Made by a program: the position numbers and the translations under genes | NCBI GenBank assembly: GCA_037447655.1 | Contig: JBBHKE010001992.1 | Location: 1-64,000, forward strand | Source: Zygnema cylindricum | Lineage: Eukaryota; Streptophyta; Zygnematophyceae; Zygnematales; Zygnemataceae | Length of the DNA: 64,000 nt | Reading direction: 5' to 3' | Notes under the pieces: model-generated | The model's input: only the letters and a program-made list of their open reading frames with translations | The model's database searches: none | Told to the model about the DNA's origin: nothing | Shown here: positions 22,971 to 34,940 of the stretch, in pieces | Numbering within the stretch: position 1 is the first letter of the stretch | Layout: the number at the start of each line of letters is the position of its first letter

Positions 22971-23313
22971 AATTGATCATGGCAGTGACTGTTTTGGTTG
23001 CGCACAATCACTTACGTCATTTTGTCAAAAATTGTACGTTTGAAGTACACACTTGTACAAATAAAGTAGTGTTGAGTCTAAATTTGATGGTCAATCGGTT
23101 GCACAGCTTTGACTTTCAAAATATTGTTTCAACCGCTTAAACTTTTCATGCGCTTGCGAACGTCGACCGCCATAATAAAATTAGCAATTCACACAGCCGG
23201 CAAACGTTTACGGAAACAAAACTGCGGCAACCACATGTAAATAAAAGTGTTGCAGACAGTCACTTTTTGTCGTTACGTGAGCTCCACGGTGAGAGCACGT
23301 TGGATATTAACTT
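22971..23313 (+). repeat. Inverted-repeat partner of 40461-40806
   Basis: About 340 bases (AATTGATCATGGCAGTGACT to TTGGATATTAAC) recur as the reverse complement at 40461-40806 with few differences. No coding potential is seen. From 23314 to 24581 there is no gene, only short blocks shared with 18690-18890 (CTGGTAAACTGAA and following). Confidence 0.7.
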
Positions 23314-24581
23314 AGCCGCAAAATTGAAATTTAGTCGTCTAAGCATTACAATGAACTTAGACGCAAATTGAAACGAAACCTTTTTAAACTGAAGTACTGT
23401 AAGTCATTTACGGAAATATTAAAACGCACGAAACGCAATAAACTTTGTACACTATAATAAAACGAACCGACGTAAAAGTATCAATTGAAATTAAATGAAA
23501 AAAAAATGCGTGTCATCAGCCGCGACGAAATCGAGCCACACTGCTTAAGAATCAACATACTTACATTGACAGCGAAATTTCTTTTCGTGCGTTATAATAT
23601 TTTCGTCAGTGTTGTTCAAATTGTACGATTTTTTCAATTTTTACGATTGAAGCGTATAATTCGTGACTGTTGAAAAAATCGCAAAAAAACGCGTTGTTCT
23701 TTCAGTCTAGTTCAACATCGCAAAAAAACGCATTGTACTTTCAGTCTGGTAAACTGAACAGGCAATTTACGGGAGAAGTACAATATTTCCCATAAAATGT
23801 ACGTTTTTTTACAGAAATGTACGACATACGAGGAAAATATACGTTGCAGTTACTAGTACATTTTGTCCAGTAAACTCAACAGAAATATCACAGAACGTGT
23901 ACGCCATTTCATTGAAAATGTATGGACAATTTCGAAAAGAGACGTTGAAACGTCACAAAATTTTCACGCAGTAAGTTTGAAACTGTACGGCCGTATTGTT
24001 CATTTTTTTTTTTAAAGAAGCCGCCATGGAATGTTGAAAACGAAACCGCAAGGAAGCCGCCTCCCTATATCCTACCCTCCTCCCTCCCTCTTAAGCTTTT
24101 TACTATCCTCTCTTCCAAAATTCGACAAAAGCAACCATGCCCAGAATTCGAGGAATGAGTGCTAGACGGACTTTGACAAAAATTTGCGCCTGGTGACTTT
24201 AAAACCTGGGTCTACTTTATTCAGATAAACACAATTGTCATAGTCTGCGCTACCAGTTAATAAAGGAATTCTGATACATATATGGAGTGTCATACGCATT
24301 TAAATATTTACGATTGTTTAGCGCTCATTTAACAGGAAACTTACAAATTGCGCTACATGTAATTTTTTATTTTGTTTTATATGTACGAAAGTGTACGGAT
24401 GAAAATTCATTAACGATTTTTAACGATTTGTTCAAAAGGTTCAATGCGTTCGTTACGTATAATTCGTCGCGATTGAAACGTTTGCACAAATCGCTATGAA
24501 CAACTATGATTTACGTACAAGACTTATAACAGTTTAAAGAGGATACGTTTCAATTTGTGTCTAAATTCAATGTAACGCTTA

Positions 24582-25249
24582 GGGTGGCCTTCCATTAGCA
24601 AAAAAATGGGGTTGTTTACCGACGGCTGTAGCGTTTCATACAAGTCTGTACATAATTTATTTTTTTTAAGGAAAACATCATTACAGAAAAATGTCTAAGG
24701 TTGTTGGCGTAAATTCGGACCGTTAGATGTTATTACACTTTTATCCAAGACGCCACGTCTCTAACCCTACAGTTTGTTAAGACCGTGCACGGGGAGGACA
24801 ATTCTCGAAGACTGAACGTGTAAAAACAGGCCGCGTGGAAAAGGTAAAAAGAATCCACGATGAACGCGGGCGAATGTGCGTACACGTCGCAAGGGCCATG
24901 TGCCTTCCGCCACAGTGGCTGCAAATCCGCCGAAACTATCGCGTCACGCTCCCACCATCAAAGTTTGCCACCGCCTTTTTGTTATTGCGTTTTGAAATCA
25001 TTGGGTAGTACATTTAATGCCCTCAATATGAGTCATTAATTACCTCCGCTGGTACAGATATTATCTCCACTGGTATAGATATTACCTCCACTCGTACAGA
25101 TATTGTGTTCAGACTTTGCTTTCTAAGATTCTTTCAAGATTTTCAGCATCTAATATTAACCTACATGTTACCAACCAGAATGAGCCACGCAAATAAAAAG
25201 TGGTTTACTAACAGGACCTAACGGAAGGCACGCCCTTCAGCCAAATTTG
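24582..25249 (+). mobile_element. TIR element X, copy 1 (left part, split by LTR insertion)
   Basis: It starts GGGTGGCCTTCCATTAGC and matches X copy 2 (38652-39396) throughout. It stops at CCAAATTTG, where the 13.3-kb LTR insertion begins, and resumes at 38583 with GCTTACAATTATTGAGACGCC, ending in AGTCCACCCTT. Joining the halves with one ATTTG restores a segment of the same length as in copy 2. Confidence 0.75.
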
Positions 25250-26354
25250 TGTAGACCATAGCCTATTTCAACCATGGATTACTCTCGGAAGCACCACAGA
25301 CTACCCCCAAAAACAACGCTGTTTCAGACAGCACAGATTACTCCACAATAAAGAAAATCACCTCAAACTGCACCAAAATACAGTATACTATAAACACTAT
25401 AAACTCCCAAAGTCACAGCCAAATTCCCTTATGAATCTAGAAGATATAAGCTCCATAGTTTCCCTAAAACAACTGACAGCTTCTCAAACCAACAAGGTAG
25501 ACTTCACATTGAATTCTACGGATATAACAGAACAAACTCAAACTACAAACACATATAGCTTGTAAATCATACAATATATTCACAAAGTTTCACATCAAAA
25601 CATCAATCAAAGTGATCACACCAACAGGTCAAAGTTGAAGAAAAACACTTTGCCACGTTACTTTGATAAACTTGACTGTGATTATAAAAATAATCTAAGT
25701 CCTACAAGTTATACTCAAAGAGTTCACTACTAAATCTACGGAGGCATACCAGTCGTACGTTATCTACCACCTACCTAAATTATTGTGAGTATACCCGAAT
25801 AACTCGAGGTATGTCAGAATGAATGAATCTACAGTAATAAACTAATTAGCAAAATGACGAACCTCTGTTTTATAAAATATTTACACCGACACCTACTCAA
25901 AATCCGCATACTAAACGTCAACTTGCTTAGTCGCTTGATAACAAGTCCATGTAGCAAGCCGACATCACAACCGTACAATCCACCTAGTAATACATCATCA
26001 AAAATAATTTGAACCCACAAAAAATATCGGCGGACGTCGTCCGCCCTCCAAATGTACTAAGAACCACTTGATGAAATTAACTCGTACCCTATAATTCTTA
26101 TCGTTCAAAAATTGCGTCTTTCGCCATAAATGCCGCTGACTTATTTAACGTCCACTTGTCAAATAAGACGCTCAGTACGTTCGCTCCCCCAATCCGTGAA
26201 TCCATTCGAATAATGCATCCGTATCCATAATACATCCATATCAGATTACATAAACTTATGATTTGTTTTCTCCCCCAACTTAAGTACGCCTCATACTGTA
26301 TTATTAAGGCTACACTAAAATAGGTGTGTACGAAATTAAGTCTATAAAACAACA
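25250..26354 (-). repeat. 3' LTR of composite element
   Basis: It begins TGTTGTTTTATAGACTTAAT on the minus strand, directly after the purine tract GCAGAGGG (26355-26362), and ends TCTACA at 25250. 25829-26020 is identical to 38052-38243 in the other LTR. Confidence 0.7.
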
Positions 26355-26509
26355 CCCTCTGCAAATGGATTTGGGCTCGTTTTATTGCTTAAAATGATCC
26401 TTCCTCTCTCCATGCACGTGGCCTTTGCACCTTTCTTTCGAGGCTGTAGAACACTCAAAAGATTGATGCATCATCCAAGATTGTACACCATATTGTTAAA
26501 TGTACTCTA

Positions 26510-29146
26510 TTGACTTTAGTTCTCCGTTTTCTGTCTTGTGTTGCCTTACGTTGGTAGATCCAAACGTTGTCTTGTGTTGTCTTACGTTGGTAGATCCAAA
26601 CGTACAGTTCCCACTACGTCAATAACCATCGCTGAGCCATTGGCCACAATTGTGGACTTTGGCACAGTGAGCTTCCTTATGTTAGTGAAGAGTCTTGGAT
26701 CCAAATACATGTGATGTGCAACACCAAAGTCTAAAATCTAATTGTTGAATTTCCCCTTGTTTTCATTGCCTCGTGTGTAGAGTAGAGCATTCTTTTTTTC
26801 TGATTCCTCAATTAATGAAAAGAAGAATACTTGTTCTTGTCCCGTCAGTCTATCATCGTTAAAATCCCCTCTTCCTAATGAACTATCTTATGAACTATCT
26901 TATGAACTATCTTCTTTGCTTCCTCCGCCCCTTGTTGGTACCAACCTTGACTAGTGCTTCCTCCGCCTCTCGTTGGTAACAACTTCGACTACTATGTCCC
27001 TAGGCAGATCTTGCTTTGCTTGCTTTTGTTTGGGCATTCAAATGACGCATGCGCAGTCTCGTTACAATTGTATCATGTCATTTGACAATGAACACGTTGA
27101 TATGATCTTCTCCCTAGTCATTATGCCTTGAGTCCTTGTCCACGGGGACCAACCCGTTTCCTTGTCGGTCCTTTGACGGTGTAAGCTCCTCCGCTATCCT
27201 TCTTTAGGTAACTTGGGTAAGATGACCTCGTGTTCTCCTCCTTAGATGTCGCTTTTGTACTCTTCAAATGATTGATTGCGTATGCCATTGTTGGTTTTTC
27301 ATGCCCTGTTATGACCTCCTTAGGCAATGCAAATTTGCTCGAAGACTCTCGTAAGCAAGCAATTTATGCCTTTTCAATGGAAAGTTATTGTGAGAGTTAA
27401 ACTGTTCTATATTAACATTTCACTGCTTAACTCTTGGTCTCATTCTCCTTCATTCTAAACCCGATGTACTGCTCAAAGAGATAGCTTTCATTTGTCTTGA
27501 AACCCATTTCGAACGCATTTCGCAAAGTCGTCCAACAGTCATAAATCTTGTCATGAGTAAGGAATTGTTGTTGCATGGAAGTAGACAGCTTTGTAGTAGT
27601 GCTATAGATGCAGCTATATCTCTCTTTTCTCACTTCTTCACTCCGGTTGGATCCACTGACGGATCCGGTCGTGCCTCTTTCCCGATCGCAATATCCCAAA
27701 GTTGCTTCGGTGTGAATGCTCCTCGAATGTATCTCTTCCAAATTGCATTTTTAGGGCTTGTAAAGATGATGGTCTTGTTAAAGACTTTAAGATCATCATC
27801 TGAACTTTTCTCTTCTTCCTCATAAAAAATTGGTTTCCCCTTTTTTTTTTTTTCTTTTTCTTTTTTTTCATAGTTGTTCAAAACGCATAGTATGCACAAA
27901 ACAAGCGCGAATTATATCGCATTTCGCATTTAGCGATTTCAAAATTGCTAAAATGCGTACCCGATTTATGTATTCGTACGATTCTGTACATTTTTCGAAA
28001 TTTGAATTTTGAAATTTAGAGCGAAGTTCCATGAGGGAACAAACAAGGTTGTTTTCTGAAGACCGTACTGTTTCGTATAGTGCCGTACCAATTTTTTTTT
28101 ATTTTGTCGGAAATAAAAGGTTATGGAATGATATATTTGATTCTCCAAAGTAATGGGTATAAACCGTGACCGTCGGATGCAAAATCAGATACGCAATCGG
28201 TCAAAACTTTCAGTTTGCAACACGTGACCTGAAAGAGGTCAATTTTTTAAGAGCCTATTTTTTAAGAGCCTGAACGTATACCATTGTGCCGCTCGGAAAA
28301 GAGAAAAAAATATTTGCGGTGAATGCGCGATCGGGTGGCTACATGTCGCATAGGCCACGTGCCTTCTGCCACGGTGGATGCGAGGCCACCGTAAGCCGCA
28401 AAAAAATCTTTGACGGAAGATATTCTTTCACGCTTCTTTTGCCATCCACTAACCATTCTAACATTTTTGTATTTTTTTACAAATCTTAAGTTTCGTCTGC
28501 CCGTACAGATTTTATTCAATACCTTGTACGAGTCACTTTTTACCTCTGGTGGTACAAATATGTGGTCACACTTGCCCATCAAAGATTCTATGTAAATTGC
28601 AGGATCGTAACAATTTTTTACGTGGGACCAACCAACATGTGCCACGCGAAAAAAAGTCAGTTACTCACCCGACACAATTGAACGAAGGCCACGATTACTG
28701 ACACCGCCTAATGGAACCACGGCCTTAAAATTTAAAAAGTTTAATACGTCTCTTTTTGAAAAATCCCGTACAGTTTTCCGTCCAGTTTTCTGTAGAGAAA
28801 GTACTAAGTGAATTTTAACGAAAAATACAAACCTAACGAATAATACATAGGAATCGTAAAAAAGGAAAAACTCGCACGAATTCAACAACTATTTTTTCTA
28901 ATCTTTTTCTTTGAGTTATTAGATTCGTCACTACCCCCTCTACCGCTGTCACCTCCCTGTTTTTTGAAAAACTCTAGAAAACTTTCGAACACCTCTTCGT
29001 TCATCTTCACATTTTTTCCCCCCCTATTCGTCGAGCACATCATACTTAGTCCTTGTAACTCCTCCATTTGGTTGTGTATATTTGGTGAATAGAGGGATTT
29101 CCCTTTCCTCTCCATACCGGCAAGAGTTGCCAATTTACCTGCTCCA
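26510..29146 (-). pseudogene. Copia E remnant: PBS, gag and protease fragment
   Basis: A primer-binding-site-like TGGTATTGGAGC lies just above 29135 on the minus strand. Next come a gag start (LATLAGMERKGKS, compare VASLAAMGRKKKN in copia B), a gag core at 27899-27640 (WKRYIRGAFTPKQLWDI), a CCHC knuckle remnant near 27030 (CNETAHASFECP) and a protease-like block near 26700 (ILDFGVAHHMYLD, where copia has LDSGASHH). Element Z interrupts the gag, several frames are shifted, and RT and integrase are absent. A 33-bp duplication sits at 26534-26600. Confidence 0.6.
28027..28727. mobile_element. Small TIR-like element Z
   Basis: The right end reads ACACCGCCTAATGGAACCACGGCCTTA and the left end carries a weak inverse (GTTCCATGAGG). 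The interior shares GCCACGTGCCTTCTGCCACG-type blocks with elements X and Y, so it is a diverged member of the same superfamily. It splits the copia E gag. Confidence 0.35.
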
Positions 29147-29256
29147 ATACCAATTGAAAAAAAAAAAAATGCACATACGGAAAATAAATCCACAAAAAAT
29201 TTTCCTTCAAAACTCAAAAGTATTATAAACCGTCCTAAGTACAAAGCTCTCCTCAC

Positions 29257-30165
29257 GTCACTCCTTTCTACGCCTCCAAAAACTATGCCTCCAGAAAGAT
29301 ACTAAGTAACTACGCGTCAAAAAGAATACGAACTAAGAAGAGTAAGACGTCTTTGTGGAACTACCTCAAAATTTTATAGGACCGACAATAGCTACGTTTT
29401 TCGCATTCACTTGGCAACGTAAGACGATATTAAATCTAATTGAACCGATAAAATCTAACCGATCTAATTTGACAAACCGACCAAGACTACACGGGGAACT
29501 AACAGACGACAAAGAACTTTTGTTCGCCGTCATTGAACTTGTCGTCCTACTAGCGACGGCACCGAACCCTACTGGCGCCCTCTCGGTGCTTGGAGGTGCT
29601 GAGTATCATACTCTAACTAATATATGGACACAAAGGTCGAGAAATAACATAATGCTAAATAAAAGTACTAGACTTAGCACTAAGCGCTAGATAAAAAAAG
29701 TTAGATGTCGATTTAGACATTTGCATCATTGGGTAATTCTACCAGATATGTGCGTAAAAAACGCATACCAAGATTGTGAAATCTGCAATGTTGTGTTTCT
29801 AAAATGTTTGTAGATCTGACTTGATGTAGATTCTGTAGACCTTGGGACATAATTTTTTTCACAAGAAAGTTAGTTTTCAAGTTACCTAATGAAATTTTCC
29901 AGAAAAAGGTTTTTCACTTTATTATTGACTGGTTAAGTCATGTTGTTGTGCACGCTCATCTTGCAGCATTTTGGAGATCTATTCGAATAAATACGAAAAA
30001 AAAATAAAAGTAACAAAAAGAAGAAAAAAAAAAGAAAAGGGTCGTTGACTGTGAGGTCATAAAATTCTTGAACCATCTATGAACAAATTTTGAAATGTTG
30101 TTTGTCATGTATTTCCTCCTTGTTACCTTTACCTTCTTTTTTTGTTTTTTTTTGTGTTTTTCCAG
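29257..30165. other. No gene recognised before the LRR-like exon
   Basis: One frame at 29355-29690 is open but shows no family feature. The last 40 bases before 30166 are a T-rich tract ending TTTTTCCAG, a good splice acceptor. Confidence 0.4.
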
Positions 30166-30448
30166 CCTGGCAGATAATCCTCTATGCGATGACATTGTCG
30201 ATGAGTCCCTCGAAAAACATTGCCAAGATAGTGCATGTACTACCAGCATTTATGAGTCTTCTTCTTGTGAAACTACAGTGTGTTTGGGAACAAATAAGCC
30301 CAACCCTTTAACTTGTAACTGTTCGGGTTTTCTTGCTGTCCAATGGCTTTTTTCAATATCTCCATTGGCATATATTTCCAGCAAAGCTTTAAGAACTGTG
30401 GAATTATCAGTTCACAACATCACTCAACTTGATACAAATCAACTAAAG
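30166..30448 (+). CDS. Single exon resembling the ectodomain of an LRR receptor-like kinase
   Basis: The 283-nt open exon is bounded by TTTTTCCAG| and CTAAAG|GTACGTG. The protein starts LADNPLCDDIVDES, a typical end of a last leucine-rich repeat. A cysteine-spaced stretch (C..SACTTSIYESSSC..TVC) follows, then NPLTCNCSGFLAVQW and ALRTVELSVHNITQLDTNQLK. In plant LRR receptor kinases of the VIII-1 type the repeats are followed by such 'C.C..P' and 'L....Q' segments before the membrane (family knowledge). No neighbouring exon or kinase domain is seen within several kilobases. The exon lies inside the LTR-bounded insertion, opposite to it in strand, so it is probably a captured or stranded fragment. 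Recognition is moderate. Confidence 0.4.
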
Positions 30449-32281
30449 GTACGTGTTGTACCATTCGGAAAATCTAAAAATATATTTATATTTATATATA
30501 TATATATATATTATTTGTTTTTATGATTTTCATCATTTTAATTTTCATGCCGTTGTATTTTGTCTTTTTATTTAATTTTGTTTAAATTGTGTATTTTGGT
30601 TTTTATTCGTTCTTTTTTTTGTCTATTTGACTATTTTTTTTATTATCTTCTTAATCTGATTTTGCCGAAACAAAACGTTGGAACTTACGAGTCATCATTA
30701 ATGGACGTTTGTGACTAAATTCGAGGGGCTTCTGCTAATGACAAACTTTTATCTCTTTAGGAAATGTCATTTTGATCGCATGATAATCTACTGAAAAAAA
30801 CCTGACAATAAGTATGACCGTTTTTTTTTTCGGGCATGAAGAAGACGAATCTAAAAGTTTTGCATTAACAGGTTTAAAACCAATTGTATAATTTTTTGGG
30901 TTAGAGAAGGAAGCAATTAGAAGAGGTTAAAAAAACCTTTTAAAGTGTATCATGTATTATCTGGAAAAATTTTGCTAGTGATCTTTATATGTTGTCGTAA
31001 ATTACAAACCATTTTTTCATGTTAGTACACATAAAATTTCTAAAACGTTGAGGTCATCTTCCCGTCCTTATTTGGTAACAATATTTTTGATAATTTACCA
31101 CCAAAATGTTTGACAACGTATAGACGCAAGAAGAGTGAGAGTGCCTACCTATGGACATACGAATGTTTAGTTTTTAAACTTTCAAAATATATTCAATTGA
31201 GCAGGAAACTTTCTCATTTATGGTTATCACAGAGCTTGGCTTCATTTGATGAACAGTTTTACGTTTTTGATGAAGTAAAACCACTTTAATTTACGCTTCT
31301 ACTACTCTTTCTCTCTAACCTAGACGTCACCTTTTGCCACAATGCCGGAATTGATTACCAGAAGTCATATGTTGAGTTAATTTTGTTAAATAGTTTCCTT
31401 TAGCAGAAAAGCAGCTTCAACGCTTTTGCAAGTTTTCTGAAGGTAGACAACGCTTTCATTATAAACTTCTGAATTTAGTTGTTCAGCTGTGGATAATAAA
31501 ATACTAAAAATTTCATAATCCATTGTGGAGCCTACATATTCTATGAAAAAACGTGATTTTTTTTTAGACCGGTGCTTTCGGCTACTAGGGGGGCGAAGAT
31601 ATGGTTTGGTCACCACATTAAAACTTGTGTTGAGTATGTTTGTTATTTTCCTCTCCCCCTCTCCTCACCTCTTTTCCCCTCTACCTCTTTTCCTCCCCTC
31701 TCCACTTTCTTGTTCTAGGTCCACGGGAGCCAGTGCTTTCACCTCAACCGTTTTAAAATGCTAATTTTTATTCAACTTTACATGCTCCAGATACACACAC
31801 ACAAGTATTATTGATCAGTACCACTGCGGACGTACCAGGAGTTGGTACGTCAACTCATTTGTTTATTTCTTCGGTGGTGGAATATACACCTGGTAAGGCT
31901 TCAAAGGCTGCAAGATAGCGCAGAAATGTTTCCTCTTTTGTTTTAATTTGAACCCTCTTTGAGAGAGAGGGAGAGAGAAATAGAGAAGGTGAATGTGCAT
32001 TCCCCATAAGTGGGTGGAATACATTTGAAATTTTTTAAAGGTCACTTAGACTTTCATTCTGTGTTTCTCCTGCCTTAAGGAATTTGCTGAGACAAGGAAA
32101 GAGGCAAAGAGAGGGAAAAAGAGGGAGAGGGGGAGAGGTTTAGAGATGATAAAGAGGGAGAGGGTGGTGAGAGAAGAAGAATATGTTGTGTACCAGCGGT
32201 GAAATTCTCACTTCAAATCTGGGAGAAGACACATTAATTTTTTTGTTTATGCCCTCTTGACGTTTTAATCGTGTTTTTTGA
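30449..32281. other. No gene recognised between LRR-like exon and copia A
   Basis: AT-rich sequence follows an ATATAT run at 30496-30512. A pyrimidine-rich patch (31650-31710) is followed by purine-rich patches (31965-31990 and 32095-32180). No exon with both splice sites and a recognisable product is seen. Confidence 0.4.
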
Positions 32282-34927
32282 AGTCCCGGAGAAAAACTTC
32301 TAGATCTAGTACACACAGATATTTGGGGACCAGCTAGAGTGCCCTCACCGGGGGGGAAGAGATTTATGATGACTATAACTGATGATTGGTCTCGGTATTC
32401 CCGAGTATATTTTTTGAAAAACAAGTCAGAGGCTGAGGACTGTTTTAGACAATATAAAGCATGGAGCGAAAAACTCCATGAAACTCCAATCAAGAGAGTA
32501 AGGAGTGACAATGGTGGAGAGTATACTTCTAACCAGTTTGAGGATTTTTTGAGGGAAGATGGGGTTCAACACCAAAAGACAGTGCCAGAAAATCCTGAAC
32601 AGAATGGGGTAGCTGAAAGGTTAAATAGAACACTAAGTGATAGTGCTAGAAGTATGTTGTCGGATAAGAAGATAGGAAAAAGGTTTTGGGCAGAAGCAAT
32701 GAACTGTGCTAATTACCTCAAAAATAGAGTTCTTACTTCAGCTATAAAAGATCAAACACCTTATGAGAGATGGACAGGCCGCAAACCAGACTTATCTCAT
32801 TTAAAGGTTTTCGGCAGTCAAGTATTCAGTCTAGATACTGATCGGTCCAATTGGAAGCTAGAACCTAAAGGAAAACCGGGATACTTATTAGGATATGATG
32901 AGGATGTTAAAGGATATAGAGTTTATGATCTAAAAAGAGAAGATATAATCTTAGTAAAGCATCTAGTAGTTATGGATGAAGGAAAGTCTGTGGATCCCTT
33001 CAAATATACAAAGTCAGTAAAAATCAGATTTAAGTCAGAAAATTCTGATGACTTTGAGCTTCCTAACTATCCAGGTTTTAGAGACGATGACATTCTTGCA
33101 GGAACAAATCAGACCGAAAAGGACTCGGCTGTGGAAACTCCAGTGACAACTCTACTCGAAGCGGAAGACGTGGTGGAAATTGATTCGGAATCAAGGGATA
33201 GGGGAGAAGCCGAGTTTGTTCGAAAGAATCCACGAGAACCATCTATTCCGGCCTCAGATTTTGAGGGAGGGAGGAGAAGTAGCAAAAGACTGCAAGAAAA
33301 ACAGGTTAATAACAAGGTAACTAAACTATCTCATCAAGATGAACCTCAAACTTATCGAGAGGCGATGACTTGTCCAGAAAGAAACCGGTGGAAGACAGCC
33401 ATCAATGAGGAGATGGCCTCAATTATGGCAGCCGATACTTCGCAGCTGGTGGATTGTCCACCTAACCGAAAACCAATCGGTTGTAAGTGGGTTTTCAAAT
33501 TAAAACTGAACCCAGATAACACAATCGAGCGCTACAAGGCCCGATTAGTGGCAAAGGGATTTACACAAAAAGAGGGAATTGACTACGAGGAAACCTTTGC
33601 CCCGGTGGTCAGATTTCCCTCCGTCCGCATACTTCCCAGCCTGGCAGCCGCGAAAGACATGGAAGTGCACCAGATGGACATCAAAACAGCCTTTTTGCAT
33701 GGAGAATTAGAAGAGGAGATCTTCATGCGACAACCCGAAGGGTTTGTGGAAGAAGGAGAGGAGAGTAAGGTATGCCGGCTGATTAAATCTCTTTATGGTT
33801 TGAAACAGGCGCCCCGACAGTGGAATAAGAAGCTTGATGAGTTTCTTACCGGTCTAGGATATATTCGGATCAGCTCAGATCACTCAATCTATGTTTTCGA
33901 AGATGAGGAAGGTTTTATATTTATTGCAATTTATGTTGATGATTTGCTTGTTTTAAGTAAATCAATGGAAAAAATTAATAAACTGAAAACCGATCTTAAG
34001 GGGAGATTTGAAATGAAGGATATGGGGGAAGCAAAATATATTTTGGGAATTCAAGTAGAGAGAGACCGAAAAAGAAAAATTATAAGATTGACTCAAAAGG
34101 AAGCAATAGGGAACATGCTTGAAAAATTTCAAATGGATAAAGCTAATAGTTGTACAACTCCAATGGAATTGAAGAAGGGAAGTGAGGGGAGTGAGGAAGA
34201 AGGAGTCATAGTCTTAGACGAGGAATTATCTCCTGAAGAACAGAAGTTCATGCAGACTATTCCTTACAGGCAAGTAGTGGGAAGTCTAATCTATTTTATG
34301 AATTGTACCCGGCCGGATTTAGCTGCAGCTGTAGGAGTGCTGAGTAGAAGTCTAAATGCTCCCACTAAGAAGGATAGGGAGGCAGCTAAGAGAGTCCTTA
34401 GATACTTGGTAGGAACTAGAGATCTATGGTTGCATTTGGGTGGGGAGAATACTGACATCACTACTTGGAGTGATGCCAGTTATGGTGATGCTCCGATGAG
34501 GAGATGTACTTCTGGATATGTATTATATGTGGGTGATGGGGCTTGCTGTTGGAGTAGCAAACAGCAAAAGGTTATTGCTCAGTCCACCATGGAGGCTGAG
34601 TATATGGCCTCTTGCTCTGCTGTAAAAGAATTGATGTGGGTCAAGTCTTTGCTTGGTGAGCTTGGTCACCTTAAGAGTGGTGTGCAGAAAATATTTTGTG
34701 ATAATCATGCAGCAATCGCTATTTCTGCCAATCCTAAACACCATTTTAAAGCCAAACACATGGACATCAGACTCAGCTTTGTTAGAGAGAAAGTAGAAAA
34801 CAAAATAATCAGTTTAGAGTACAGACCAGATAGTGAGATGGTAGCAGATATGATGACCAAACCTGTGCCTTCCCCTAAGCTAATTTTTTGCAGGGAGAAG
34901 TGTGGTCTGAAATTAAAGATTGACTAG
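32282..34927 (+). CDS. Copia A pol, 5'-truncated: integrase, reverse transcriptase, RNase H
   Basis: The frame is open from 32282 to the TGA-adjacent TAG at 34925-34927 (about 880 residues). It starts inside the integrase core (LLDLVHTDIWGP, first catalytic Asp). Next come RVRSDNGGEYTS (second Asp), PEQNGVAERLNRT (Glu), the integrase tail, KWVFKLKLN and [22 protein letters not shown] motifs VHQMDIKTAFLHGELEEEI and IYVDDLLVLSK, RPDLAAAVGVLSR, and RNase H motifs DASYGD, STMEAEYMAS and IFCDNHAAI. All catalytic residues seen are intact. Gag, protease and the start of integrase are missing, so the copy is not autonomous. The long undamaged frame suggests recent activity. LTR A follows directly. 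Confidence 0.9.
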   Translation, partial: SPGEKLLDLVHTDIWGPARVPSPGGKRFMMTITDDWSRYSRVYFLKNKSEAEDCFRQYKAWSEKLHETPIKRVRSDNGGEYTSNQFEDFLREDGVQHQKTVPENPEQNGVAERLNRTLSDSARSMLSDKKIGKRFWAEAMNCANYLKNRVLTSAIKDQTPYERWTGRKPDLSHLKVFGSQVFSLDTDRSNWKLEPKGKPGYLLGYDEDVKGYRVYDLKREDIILVKHLVVMDEGKSVDPFKYTKSVKIRFKSENSDDFELPNYPGFRDDDILAGTNQTEKDSAVETPVTTLLEAEDVVEIDSESRDRGEAEFVRKNPREPSIPASDFEGGRRSSKRLQEKQVNNKVTKLSHQDEPQTYREAMTCPERNRWKTAINEEMASIMAADTSQLVDCPPNRKPIGCKWVFKLKLNPDNTIERYKARLVAKGFTQKEGIDYEETFAPVVRFPSVRILPSLAAAKDMEVHQMDIKTAFLHGELEEEIFMRQPEGFVEEGEESKVCRLIKSLYGLKQAPRQWNKKLDEFLTGLGYIRISSDHSIYVFEDEEGFIFIAIYVDDLLVLSKSMEKINKLKTDLKGRFEMKDMGEAKYILGIQVERDRKRKIIRLTQKEAIGNMLEKFQMDKANSCTTPMELKKGSEGSEEEGVIVLDEELSPEEQKFMQTIPYRQVVGSLIYFMNCTRPDLAAAVGVLSRSLNAPTKKDREAAKRVLRYLVGTRDLWLHLGGENTDITTWSDASYGDAPMRRCTSGYVLYVGDGACCWSSKQQKVIAQSTMEAEYMASCSAVKELMWVKSLLGELGHLKSGVQKIFCDNHAAIAISANPKHHFKAKHMDIRLSFVREKVENKIISLEYRPDSEMVADMMTKPVPSPKLIFCREKCGLKLKID

Positions 34928-34940
34928 AAAATAAGGGGAG

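Noticed and set aside
25829-26020. 63-codon frame identical to 38052-38243
   Set aside because: Both lie in the same position of paired LTRs; identity is due to LTR homology.
29355-29690. 111-codon plus-strand frame
   Set aside because: No motif, no splice context and no repeat of it elsewhere in the window; open by chance as far as can be seen.
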